Below are positions 9,601 to 25,850 of a stretch of DNA of 64,000 bases, one piece after another. The translations under genes were made by a program, and so were the position numbers. The notes under the pieces are model-generated. The model searched no databases, was not told the origin of the DNA, and saw only the letters and a program-made list of their open reading frames with translations. Position 1 is the first letter of the stretch, and every line of letters begins with the position of its first letter. Origin of the DNA: Erinaceus europaeus (taxonomy: Eukaryota; Chordata; Mammalia; Eulipotyphla; Erinaceidae). The stretch covers positions 29,146,682 to 29,210,681 of the forward strand of contig NC_080171.1 of NCBI RefSeq assembly GCF_950295315.1, written 5' to 3'.

Positions 9601-11869
9601 TATGGATGGTGGTAGCTCTCCTCTCTCAATTTCTGTCTGTCTTCCCCTCTATGTCTATCTAAAGTTAAAAACAAAACAAAATAAACAAAAAAATCCAGTG
9701 GGCAGAACAAAAACTACTTGGGAAAAAATATCACAGGAACTGTATGCTCTCCTAGTCATAGTGATGAAGATCACTTTTAGATCTTTGGTCCAATGATCTA
9801 AACATGAGTGGACGGTCTAGGCGGATGAGACCGGGAGGCGGAGGTGGACTGATGACGCCAGGGTGAGGGTGGGCCGAGTCCTGAAGGTGGGTGAAAGTAA
9901 AGGTGGGGATCGGTTAAGGGCGAGTTTGAGTTGCAGGAACACTGTTTAGATCAAGGTGGCAATTCACTGCTCTTTCTTTGGCCCACATCATTAGCCTGTG
10001 AGTGCTGGTCCAAGGCTTTCATTAGATAACTTTCAGATCCACTGACTGGCAAATGAACAGGTATGCCAACCCTTCTTTAACCATCCTGCTGGTGACAGAG
10101 GTGACCACTTCTAGGAGTTAGATGCAGAGCTCAATAACTGAAAATAGTTAGCATGCTACATTAGAACATTTGATAATAATGTTCACCACTGATGAGAACT
10201 ACTTCAGAAAAATGCTGGTATCAATGTAGCTTCTGGCCCAAACCCTTCCCATTTAGGACCATTCCAGCCTCCTGGTCCAGACACTAACCTCAGATACCAC
10301 CAAGCGCAGGAGCTCTATGGACCCACTCGCATCAGCCACACCCAACAAGGTATTGTTGCTCACTGGGAGGTGGCACCTGAGGAAAGAACTCACATGCTAG
10401 TCAGAGCACAGGATATCATTTTTCTTTTCTTTTCTTGCCTTTTTTTTTTTTTTTTTTTTTTTACAAGTGTCAGTTCCTAAAATGAGGTTGGAGCCTACAA
10501 GTCTGTTCAGGGGCTGGGTGGTGGCATACCTGAAGCATACAGGTAGCAAGTCTGTCCTTCCAAAAACTCTCAGTTTACGAAATCAGAAGTCTAGCATTAC
10601 TTCCCAGACTGACCCTAACTCTAAGGCTCAGCAACTACCAAGAGAAATTAGTGTCAAGACTATATAGCACACTCCAAAAGTGAGCAGGTGGGTGGCAAAA
10701 CAGAGATTAACCCCTTTGCAGAATGCTGCCAGTCACTAGACTTCTTGATACATGTACGTGTATTCCCCCCCATGACAAATTCTGGAGAACTGGGATTGTT
10801 ATCAAATTTGTACCATTTCATATCCAGGATTGCGTAAGTCTCTCTTCTTTGGATCTCAACCAGTGAACCTAAATTGTCCTCTAAGAAACGGTATAAGTAG
10901 AGACGTCCTAAACGGGTCTGAGGCTCCTCAATGTCTGGCCCACCCTACAAAATAAATAAGTAAATTAATTAAAGCAGATGTAGTTTTTAATTTGTGTGAT
11001 TTTAATGAGAGAGACCAGAGCAATGCTCAACTGTGGCTTGTGGTGGGTGGTACCGTGGACTTAACTTGAGACTTTGGAGCCCCAAGCAGGAAAGTCTTTT
11101 GCATAACCATTATGCTACCCCCCCCAACCCGCTACCCCATCTTTAATTATTCTAACACTAAGAAACCCAAAAGACTGGGAAAGGGGTGGAGGGAAAGAAA
11201 AGGTTTTGCTGAGGCTCCGAGACTACTTGGGAGCAGTACCCCCACTTTCTGAGCTAGAGAAGTGTCTGTTTTCTTGAATGTGATCAACAAGTAGGTAGAT
11301 CAGTTGTCCTGGACTCAGCATCCAATGCTTATTCTCAACTGGCTAACAGAGGCCAACGATAGTTTCGGTAAATCCAGTCTGCTTGGGGCAGTCGCCGCTG
11401 AGGCGAGTCGTTCAAGCGCCAGTTTCTCTAAGAGTACTGGGTAGGCTCAAGGACCGAGTCAAGAGGCCGACTAGGTGTACCTCCCGTGAAAACTCGTTTT
11501 CTTTTTACTCTAAAAAAGGTTTCAATCGCGAGTTTTGGGTCTCAGATACAGAGAATGAAGCACTGCCTCCAGGATGTTCTGACCACAGGGCAGCGTTGCG
11601 CCTCCGTAACTCCACATTCCACTGGGCGCACATCTGTCCCTCTCTGCCTTGCAGGAGCCTTCCCTTCTTTACTCGGGTCTCTCCCACCAGTCTGACCCTG
11701 GAGCTTTAGAGCTTGGAAAATGCCAGCGGTGGGGGCACCGCACCTTGTTCACCTGGACGGCGGGCGGCTCCTCTGGCTTCCGCAGCTGGTAGGTGCCGCA
11801 GACCAGGAAGAGCCTGAAGCCGTCGACTGGGCACCATTCCACCGAGTCCGCGGTGTACTCGGTGTCCAC
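277..11869 (-). CDS. DPH7: DPH7 (WDR85), diphthine methylesterase; nine exons
   Basis: WD40 beta-propeller enzyme that demethylates the diphthine methyl ester on translation elongation factor 2, allowing the last amidation of diphthamide; the family is cytosolic. CDS join (minus): 11869-11744, 10944-10814, 10376-10289, 8774-8683, 8330-8158, 3814-3745, 3644-3579, 3342-3170, 674-277. All introns are GT-AG and the frame is kept, giving 438 residues from the GTG codon at 11869. From memory the human protein is about 452. Landmarks are [12 protein letters not shown] near the N-terminus, [40 protein letters not shown] and the end [13 protein letters not shown]. Identity is firm by motif order. No in-frame ATG lies at the expected start, so the 5' end is unresolved. 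Intron 5 (4.3 kb) and intron 8 (2.5 kb) are filled by SINEs and L1 pieces. A CpG-rich promoter lies just upstream. Confidence 0.95.
886..920. repeat. (TGGA)n short tandem repeat
   Basis: Imperfect tggatgga/tgggtgga units in DPH7 intron 8. Confidence 0.85.
1180..1300 (+). mobile_element. SINE 3' fragment with tail module
   Basis: 5'-truncated: aagggcagcaaaaggg followed by the ggagcagtggattcgtggtg tail module and (AAAT)n. Confidence 0.75.
1695..1765 (+). mobile_element. SINE family D, 5'-truncated
   Basis: Only the B-box half and the gccagagctgagcagtgctc end remain. Confidence 0.7.
1849..2012 (+). mobile_element. SINE family C
   Basis: Full length: ggtggcgcggtggataaagc, B box gagttcaatccc, then a pyrimidine run and A-rich tail. 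Confidence 0.85.
2160..2285 (+). mobile_element. SINE family D
   Basis: Full length: atagcataatggttatgcaa to gcagtgctctggtaaaaaa. Confidence 0.85.
2549..2697 (+). mobile_element. SINE family D with 16-bp target-site duplication
   Basis: Flanked by perfect copies of gaaatgctggaccctg at 2533-2548 and 2698-2713, which fixes its ends and shows a fairly recent insertion. Confidence 0.93.
2810..2922 (-). mobile_element. SINE family D
   Basis: Antisense copy, mutated, ending at the complement of the A box (attatgctacccagcccc). Confidence 0.75.
3170..3342 (-). CDS. DPH7: DPH7 exon 8
   Basis: 173 nt encoding [20 protein letters not shown], then [11 protein letters not shown] and [20 protein letters not shown]. 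Acceptor tttcag, donor ATGG|GTAAGT. Confidence 0.95.
3579..3644 (-). CDS. DPH7: DPH7 exon 7
   Basis: 66 nt encoding [20 protein letters not shown] then G, with a split codon at each end. Acceptor ctctag, donor GAAG|GTGAGT. Confidence 0.94.
3745..3814 (-). CDS. DPH7: DPH7 exon 6
   Basis: 70 nt encoding [20 protein letters not shown] then TSK, with the WD dipeptide of a canonical blade. Acceptor acacag, donor AGAG|GTAAGT. Confidence 0.95.
4084..4206 (+). mobile_element. SINE family D with long poly-A
   Basis: Near-perfect duplication of aaaggaagacc at both sides; tail of about 26 A. Confidence 0.85.
4240..4360 (-). mobile_element. SINE family C, diverged
   Basis: Antisense copy with ctggtacatgtg and catgcttgaaagtccagc. 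Confidence 0.7.
4383..4497 (-). mobile_element. L1 ORF2 fragment
   Basis: About 115 bp nearly identical to 40300-40393 of the large L1. Antisense L1 ORF2 just after the endonuclease domain. Confidence 0.85.
4690..4969 (+). mobile_element. Composite SINE (tRNA head + tail module)
   Basis: A perfect 13-bp duplication, aagagtgagcaac at 4677-4689 and 4970-4982, encloses head, internal (AAAT)n/(GAAA)n and the tail module. All therefore moved as one unit. Confidence 0.9.
5115..5395 (+). mobile_element. SINE family B interrupted by an antisense family D
   Basis: Family B on plus is split at about 5250; family D on minus (5250-5388) lies inside, then the B end (ccctctcaattcttgacaaa) resumes. Confidence 0.75.
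5470..5680 (+). mobile_element. SINE family B
   Basis: Full-length, diverged; ends in A-rich tandem units. Confidence 0.8.
5681..5785 (+). mobile_element. SINE family D
   Basis: agatagcatagtggttatgt to agtagagctctgattaag; directly follows the B tail. Confidence 0.75.
5798..6216 (+). mobile_element. SINE family A followed by family D
   Basis: A (5800-6077) and D (6082-6215), both plus, together bracketed by aagagtccatggt at 5785-5797 and 6217-6229. Confidence 0.85.
6225..6345 (+). mobile_element. SINE family C
   Basis: aggaggtagtgcagtggata to the AAATAAACAAA tail. Confidence 0.75.
6370..6735 (+). mobile_element. L1 3' end, 5'-truncated
   Basis: Reverse complement of the 3' UTR seen at 20133-20400; ends ccccaataaagaaatt then an A-rich tail. 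Sense with respect to the plus strand, so antisense to DPH7. Confidence 0.85.
6740..6890 (+). mobile_element. SINE family C, old
   Basis: gggatggtgcagtgagtagg and a diverged B box. Confidence 0.6.
7500..7612 (+). mobile_element. SINE family D, diverged
   Basis: gagttagcttagtggttata to gagctgtgttctgataaaaa. Confidence 0.75.
7625..7875 (+). mobile_element. SINE family A
   Basis: Full length with a small head deletion; followed by a TATA/TACA-rich stretch to 7922. Confidence 0.9.
8158..8330 (-). CDS. DPH7: DPH7 exon 5
   Basis: 173 nt encoding [20 protein letters not shown] through [20 protein letters not shown] and VYS. Acceptor ctttag, donor CAG|GTTAGT. The segment covers two WD40 blades. 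Confidence 0.95.
8503..8640 (+). mobile_element. SINE family D
   Basis: In DPH7 intron 4, less than 45 bp downstream of exon 4 in transcript order; antisense to the gene. Confidence 0.8.
8683..8774 (-). CDS. DPH7: DPH7 exon 4
   Basis: 92 nt encoding [20 protein letters not shown] then [10 protein letters not shown] plus AG. Acceptor cattag, donor AAG|GTAAAG. [21 protein letters not shown] is the family signature as I recall it. Confidence 0.92.
9490..9690 (+). mobile_element. SINE family B, old
   Basis: ggaaatagctcacctggtac and an A-rich end, about 100 bp from the promoter copy. Confidence 0.6.
9787..9975. repeat. Duplicated copy of the DPH7 promoter/5' flank within DPH7 intron 3
   Basis: Aligns in the same orientation with about 11897-12085. 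Shared runs include tgatctaaac, ggactgatga, ccagggtgaggg, gggccgagtcctgaag and tagatca. The copy has fewer CpGs, many changed to TG or CA as methylation decay would do. It is about 2.1 kb from the source and does not resemble the SINE families here. Confidence 0.85.
10289..10376 (-). CDS. DPH7: DPH7 exon 3
   Basis: 88 nt encoding [20 protein letters not shown] then ELLRLVVSE, a WD40 blade strand. Donor GAG|GTTAGT. Intron 3, which follows, carries the duplicated promoter segment. Confidence 0.93.
10814..10944 (-). CDS. DPH7: DPH7 exon 2
   Basis: 131 nt. Acceptor is ttgtag. Encodes [20 protein letters not shown] and on to AILDMK, plus the first two bases of a Trp codon. Donor is ATG|GTACAA. 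It contains the first in-frame ATG of the whole reading frame. Confidence 0.93.
10990..11128 (-). mobile_element. SINE family D
   Basis: Antisense copy in DPH7 intron 1; ends gcataaccattatgctaccc. Confidence 0.75.
11744..11869 (-). CDS. DPH7: DPH7 exon 1 (coding part; start codon uncertain)
   Basis: Encodes [18 protein letters not shown] and on to AVQVNK, ending AAC AAG before donor GTGCGG. The frame stays open upstream as NRIRLLQT with no ATG. The coordinate given is the GTG valine codon, which has A at -3 and G at +4, not a proven start. Confidence 0.8.
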
Positions 11870-12120
11870 TGTCTGCAGCAGCCGGATGCGATTGCCGGTC
11901 CAGTGATCTAAACTTGTCTGGGCTGTCCGGGCGGGTGAGGCCGGCAGGCGAAGGCGGACTGATGAGGCCAGGGTGAGGGCGGGCCGAGTCCTGAAGAAGG
12001 CGGACGAAAGTAAGGCTGGGGACCGGCTAAGGACGAGCCTGGGTCGCAGGAATACTGTCTAGATCAGGGCGGCCGGTACTCGTTCACCGCTAGACGTTCC
12101 TTCCGAGGCATAAGGGCGGG

Positions 12121-12128
12121 ACTTCCGG
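12121..12128 (-). promoter_or_regulatory. ETS/GABP-type site upstream of DPH7
   Basis: acttccgg on plus is CCGGAAGT on minus, the consensus ETS core, at the upstream edge of the CpG-rich segment. This is typical of housekeeping promoters; function is inferred. Confidence 0.5.
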
Positions 12129-12135
12129 TGGCCAA

Positions 12136-12870
12136 AGACTACAAGAGGCAGGGGCCCTGCGCCCCCTGCAGGTTGGTGATACCGACGCGAGGTGCGGGAA
12201 TTCGCAGGGGTCGCAAGTGTCCCACACTAAATGCAGGAGAGCTTGGCGTGAAGGCCCTGCACAGAGCAGACACTCAGCGAGCCCAGGATGACTCTGCCCT
12301 ACAGCAACTGACCCTTCTTGCCCCTCGCCAGAAGGGGTTGCGTTAGGGTGCAAGGACATCTGAGGAAGGACAAGGACCCACAGCACAGTAGAGAGCAGAC
12401 AGAAGAGACCAATTAAATTAAGGATGATGCCAGGGAGACTCAGACCCAGGACAGCGGTGACGACCCTGGGCAACAGTTGCGCTATAGGTTTTGGGGAAAG
12501 CAAGTTTTGAACATTGGTATGGTTTGAACTTGGTCCTTCTAAAGATGTTTTAGTCCTATGCCAGTAACACAAAATGGGCTTGGGAAATAGAGATGATTTA
12601 GTTACTACGGCAGTCTTTAGGGTGGCCAGAATCTAGTATAACCAGTGTCCTTACAAGGGGGACATTTGGCCTATCAGTGACGGACACCCAGAGGTGAAGG
12701 GAGGATAGGCGCTTGTATGAGTCATCTACTGTGGCAAGGAACAATGAAGGCTGCCAGAGAGTGCTAGAGGCCCATAACATGTTTCCCTAATTCCTACAGA
12801 GGGAGTGTGTGTGCCCTTGCCAGCATCTTTGACCTGAGACTTCTGCCTTCTAGAACCAGTAACTGGTTTT
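12136..12870. other. Spacer upstream of DPH7, unique sequence
   Basis: I recognise no exon, repeat or RNA gene here. Short open frames on both strands have no recognisable protein signature. Confidence 0.5.
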
Positions 12871-13070
12871 TCTTTTTTTAAGTATCTTTATTTATTGGAT
12901 AGAGACCGCCAGAAACTGAGAGGGACGGGGGAAATAGAGGGAGACAGATGCCTACAGCCATGCTTCAACACTCATGAAGCTTCCCCCCTGCAGGTGGGGA
13001 CTGGGGTCTCAAACCTGGGACCTTGCATATGGTAATGTGTGCGCTTAAACATGTGCACCACTGCCAGCCC
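12870..13070 (-). mobile_element. SINE family B
   Basis: Full-length antisense; complement of head is gccagcccc. Confidence 0.85.
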
Positions 13071-13074
13071 CCTG

Positions 13075-13195
13075 GTTTTTCTTTTCTACCAGAGCACTAT
13101 TTAGGTCTGCTTTATAGGTGGCGCCTGGGATTGAACCTGGGACCTCAGGCAGGGGCATCTGTTACATTAACAGCTGTACAGTCTCCTTGATCCAT
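13075..13195 (-). mobile_element. SINE family D, diverged
   Basis: taccagagcactatttaggt to the degenerate A box. Confidence 0.7.
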
Positions 13196-13261
13196 TTCTG
13201 TTTGCAATCCCTTAGTGATACTTTATAGTAGCTCTATGAAACTGGATATGAAGAGATGAAA

Positions 13262-13450
13262 GTACAGGGGCCTGATGGTGGCACATCTGGTTAAGTGCAT
13301 GTTACAATGCACAAAGACCCAGGTTCAAGCCCCCACCTGCAGGAGGTAAACTTTGCAAGTGTCAGTGTTGCTGGTGTCTCTCTACCACCCCCTTCCCTCT
13401 TATTTTTCTGGCTGTCTCTACCCAATAAATAAATAGATAATACCAAAAAT
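13262..13450 (+). mobile_element. SINE family B
   Basis: ggcctgatggtggcacatct to AATAAATAAATAG. Confidence 0.85.
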
Positions 13451-13814
13451 AATTAACAAAAAAGAGATGAAAATCCACACAATACCTAAGCATTCAACAC
13501 AATTTTTGAAGGACTAGAGCTAATAATAGATGCAGCAGCAGCAGCAGCTCAGCAACAACAGCTTACTCAGAGGAAATATTAAAGGCTGGTCAAGAAAGGA
13601 CATTGAGCAATGGCGCAACCATATAACTCTCTAGTGTGGAAAGCAGGTCAAGTGACCCCACCCAGGTTAGATACAGGCTCTGCATTAAACCACTTGAACA
13701 TCAAATTTCCATAGACACTCTCAATTGATAAGGATCAAGAGGCAGGGCCTTCAGAAGAAAAAAACATTAATGGGTGGGTGCCATAACGAAAGCAATCAGG
13801 GATTTAAAAAAAAA

Positions 13815-14275
13815 AATGGGCAGGGGTAGATAGCATAATGGTTATGCGAAGACTCTCATGCCAGAGACTCCACTGTACCACCATGAGCCAGAGCTGAACA
13901 GTGCTCTGGTAAAAAAAAAAAAAAAAAAAGGCACGAAGCTCAAGGACCGGCTAAGGATCTCAGTTCAAGCCCCCAGCTCCCCACCTGCAGGGCAGTCACT
14001 TCACAGGCAGTGAAGCAGATCTGCAGGTGTCTTTCTCTCCCCGTCTCCCCCTCTTCTCTCCATTACTCTGTCCTATCCAACAATGACGACATCAGTAACA
14101 ACAACAATAAAAACAAGGGCAACAAAAGAGAAAATAAATATTAAAAAAAGTCTAATGTAGTCTAGGATAGTATAGTGACTGTGCAAAACTTCCATGAAGC
14201 TGAGATCTTATGTTCAATACCCTGTACCAGCATAAGCCACAGATTAATAGTGCTCTGGTAAAAACAAAATGGTAA
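13815..14275 (+). mobile_element. Cluster of three plus-strand SINEs (D, A, D)
   Basis: D at 13815-13930 (internally deleted), A at 13931-14147 lacking its first about 45 bp, D at 14155-14275. Confidence 0.8.
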
Positions 14276-14983
14276 TTTGAGGGTGATCCTCACCAGTATT
14301 TCTTAGGGCAGGGATAGACACACACACACAAAGGGGTGTAAGCAAAGGGACTGTCAAATGGGCAGCAAAATTTGAGCCTCTATAGTTCTTCAGCATACAG
14401 AGAAGGGTTATTAATGACAACCATCAACTAAGGCACCAGCTCCTGGCTTCCATACTTGACAAGCCCCGGCCATAGCTATTTCAGTTGAGACATGGGACAC
14501 TGGAGAAGCAATCATGTGTCAGGACCCAGTGTGGCACCTACACACCAACAGAAACCCTGAGCACATTCAAGTTTTTGCTATAATTTTTCGACTTGAGTTA
14601 AAACTGCAGAATAGTTTATTTTGTGACAGGCATGTTTGAGTATTCTATCTGGACACCACAGAGGGAAAAGGTCAAAAAAAAAAAAAAAAATCACAGCCTG
14701 ATTTGGTGCCTCAACCCAGTCTGTTACGAGAACATTTAAGGGTCTCATGGCTGGAAGACTACCCAGAATGCCCCAGGCTGACTTACATCAGATCCCCCTA
14801 AACAGTTGTGGCTTGAACTGGCCTCTGCAAGTAGGAATGTTACTCAAACAGGGAACACCCTAAAAGCCCAAGCTTGTTTTGTAAGACAATCATTACCTCA
14901 GGATCCCACATTCCACCCTCCCAACATTACTGTTCCAAGCGGACTTTGGAGGGACAGGCAGACCTCATTCAGCCCAGTCCATA
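14276..14983. other. ZMYND19 downstream flank, mostly unique
   Basis: No gene seen. AATAAA on minus at 14620-14615 could serve a long ZMYND19 3' UTR. Confidence 0.35.
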
Positions 14984-14998
14984 AGCTACAGACATTCT

Positions 14999-15224
14999 TA
15001 TTGCTATTCTTACTGCATAAAGCACAGGCCTTCCATACTTTGGTCCCCAGTTCTTTTTTTTTTTTTTCCAGAGAGAGGGAAAGATAGACACCTGCAGACC
15101 TGCTTCACCGCCTGTGAAGCAACACCCCTGCCGATGGGGAGCTGGGGCTCGAACCGGGACCCTTCCGCCGGTCCTTGCGCTTTGCGCCAAGTGCGCTTAA
15201 CCTGCTGCGCTACCGTCTGGCCCC
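14999..15224 (-). mobile_element. Truncated SINE family A with extra 3' sequence
   Basis: Perfect 15-bp duplication agctacagacattct at 14984-14998 and 15225-15239. On minus the insert is an A head cut off inside its body, about 14 A, then about 54 bp of non-SINE DNA. Confidence 0.85.
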
Positions 15225-15734
15225 AGCTACAGACATTCTACACTGGAGCTTCCCTGCACTGAAGCAAAGGCAGAAACTTCTGGCCAAGAACTTCTGTGGG
15301 GCCTTCAGAAAACCCCTTCTTTGGGTCCAAGATTGATTGATATATGTGGCTATCACTTGTTCCTGTCTTGTCTTTGCACTGCCCAGGACTTCCAATTACT
15401 GCAGGGGAAGTTTCTCAAAGCTCAGTTCAGAGGCTAAAGGCCAACAGGCCTAGTCAGGGTAGATAGGGGGTGAGAACACATAGGACATCTAAAAATGGCA
15501 AAGGATAAAAAAGGACAAAGTGTGCCAAAAACCTGCAGGCCCAGAGTAGATGGTCTGAGTTAGATTGGCCAACAATCATTTTCCTAGAAGTTACAACTTT
15601 AGCAGGGTGGCTGACAGGTCTCACTGTATAGTCTGGCCCTGCAAATGTATTTTATGTTGTCTGATACTCATACATATTCTGGAAGGGTTTGTCAGTCTTG
15701 GAGTCCACACAAAGTGGATGAGAAAGTGATGCTG

Positions 15735-15850
15735 TAACCCGGGAGGTGTCACAGTGTTTAAAGTCTTGGATTCTCAAGTATGAGGCCCCAAGTTCAATAC
15801 CCAGTATCACATGTTCCATAGTGGTGCTCTGGTTCTAATTAAATATACCA
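15735..15850 (+). mobile_element. SINE family C, diverged
   Basis: ggaggtgtcacagtgtttaa to a degenerate pyrimidine end; in the ZMYND19 3' flank. Confidence 0.65.
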
Positions 15851-16600
15851 GAAGGAAAGAAGTGTTTATATATCCTGACTACTCTAATTCCCAGGTAAGA
15901 CTTCAGTGGACTTGCTAGGAAGAACCCCCTATGCCAAGTTCCTGGTCACTCAGCATGAGTCATAGTAAATTTACTCAAACTGGGAATCTGAACATTTTTT
16001 TAACCAGGCTTCTTGACATCAACCAGTTCTTGACATCAGATAAACGCAGGTCTAAATCTCACTCATAATTCCCACCACACTCACAGCCAACCCTGATTCT
16101 ACCCAGAGGCAAACCCCAACAGCACAAGGTGAAGAGGAGAACAGAGACACTAGATGGTTCCATCCTTTTACTTTGCCCGTGTGAATTAAATTCCCTTGAG
16201 GAACACTCTTGGGCTTGTGTAGGCCCAGATGATTTTGCAATGTTTTCTTAGATGTGTGGCCAACTGCCCTCCGAGGGTTACAGCAAATGCTTCTATTTGT
16301 AACCTCTAGTCCACCCACTGCCTCCCCCCCAAAAAAAAACTGTACATGAGTTTACAAACATATTAACATATAAATAATGAGAAACGTCCTGGTGGGAGTC
16401 TCCCCACTATCTCTGCTTGAGATTAACACTGGAGGGGCACACTGTCCCCTACAAAATGCCAATGACCAGGGAGTCCCCTGGTGGCTGCTTAGGGTACGTC
16501 ACAGACTTCTTCAGCACCTCCAGGCTCAACAAATCAGTCTTTCTCTGCTGTTCTTGAGGAAGAGCCCAGAAGCTCCAGCAACTTGGGGGCTGTGGCCCAG

Positions 16601-25204
<8,604 letters not shown>

Positions 25205-25377
25205 GGCCGGGCCTGTGCTCTCGGCCGGCGGCACCGCTCCCTCGGGAGGGGCCGGACGGGCGGGCGGGACCGCGGCGCACCGGACAGGGGCCGGGTCGGG
25301 CCGGTCGGATCCCGGGCGGGACGAGGCTGGGCCGGGCTCGGGCCGCCACCGCCGCGCGCCCGCCAGACCTGCCACGC

Positions 25378-25422
25378 GCCGCCACCGCCGCCACCGCCGC
25401 CGCCGCCTCTGCCGCCGCCGCG
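25378..25422 (-). repeat. CGG-rich trinucleotide run in the ZMYND19 5' UTR or promoter
   Basis: Interrupted GCC/ACC/CTC triplets on plus (CGG with GGT and GAG interruptions on minus) about 175-220 bp upstream of the ZMYND19 ATG. Whether it is transcribed depends on the start site, which is not known. Confidence 0.8.
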
Positions 25423-25491
25423 CGCACCACAGCGAGCGGAGCTGAGGGCGGGGCGCGGCACGAACACACCCCCCGGCCCGTAAGCAACCAG

Positions 25492-25496
25492 CCAAT
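25492..25496 (+). promoter_or_regulatory. CCAAT box 1 (NF-Y type)
   Basis: accagccaatcacaa is a near-perfect NF-Y site, nearest to ZMYND19. Confidence 0.6.
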
Positions 25497-25542
25497 CACA
25501 AGCCGAGCAGTGCGCCGGCCGCTGCGCGCCGCCGCACAGCCA

Positions 25543-25547
25543 CCAAT
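25543..25547 (+). promoter_or_regulatory. CCAAT box 2
   Basis: cagccaccaatgggaag, 51 bp from box 1. Confidence 0.5.
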
Positions 25548-25600
25548 GGGAAGAGAGCGAATGCGCCGGCGTGCTGTCGAGCGCGGTCGGACCTCACGCC

Positions 25601-25605
25601 CCAAT
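25601..25605 (+). promoter_or_regulatory. CCAAT box 3
   Basis: acgccccaatagggg, 58 bp from box 2. Confidence 0.45.
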
Positions 25606-25635
25606 AGGGGAGGGTGCGCGCGGCTTCGGCGGAAG

Positions 25636-25674
25636 CGGGCGGGGCGGGGAGGGGTGGGGCGGGGCCGGGGGCGG
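25636..25674 (+). promoter_or_regulatory. GC-box (Sp1/KLF) cluster
   Basis: Successive gggcgg and ggggcgggg motifs upstream of TUT7 exon 1. Binding is inferred from the motif only. Confidence 0.6.
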
Positions 25675-25741
25675 CTCTCGGGACTAGGGGCGCGTTTCCG
25701 GCGTGCGAGGTCCTGCGCTCGGGCGGGGGCTCCGCGGGCTT

Positions 25742-25746
25742 CCAAT
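25742..25746 (+). promoter_or_regulatory. CCAAT box 4
   Basis: gcttccaatcgcgc, about 30 bp upstream of the ETS site and the probable TUT7 start region. Confidence 0.45.
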
Positions 25747-25772
25747 CGCGCACAATGACACAGCGCTGAGCG

Positions 25773-25780
25773 CCGGAAGT
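25773..25780 (+). promoter_or_regulatory. ETS/GABP site at TUT7 start region
   Basis: CCGGAAGT consensus immediately upstream of the inferred TUT7 exon 1. Confidence 0.5.
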
Positions 25781-25784
25781 CGGG

Positions 25785-25850
25785 CCGAAAGAAAACACGG
25801 AGAGGGAGCCCGACTGGGACAGGAAGAGGCGAGGGACGGCGGCGGAGGTG
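25785..25850 (+). other. TUT7: TUT7 exon 1 (non-coding); 5' limit approximate
   Basis: Inferred from a strong donor (GAGGTG|GTGAGT at 25851) downstream of the promoter motifs, and from coding exon 2 beginning at an acceptor with 30 nt of 5' UTR. No ATG lies in it. The exact start cannot be read from sequence. Confidence 0.6.

Larger units (their letters stand above)
11730..12135. promoter_or_regulatory. DPH7 CpG-rich promoter
   Basis: GC-rich stretch with many CpGs overlapping DPH7 exon 1 and its upstream flank, with no SINE inside. The only ATG upstream of exon 1 on the minus strand (12111) opens a short out-of-frame uORF. The transcription start is not resolved. Confidence 0.75.
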
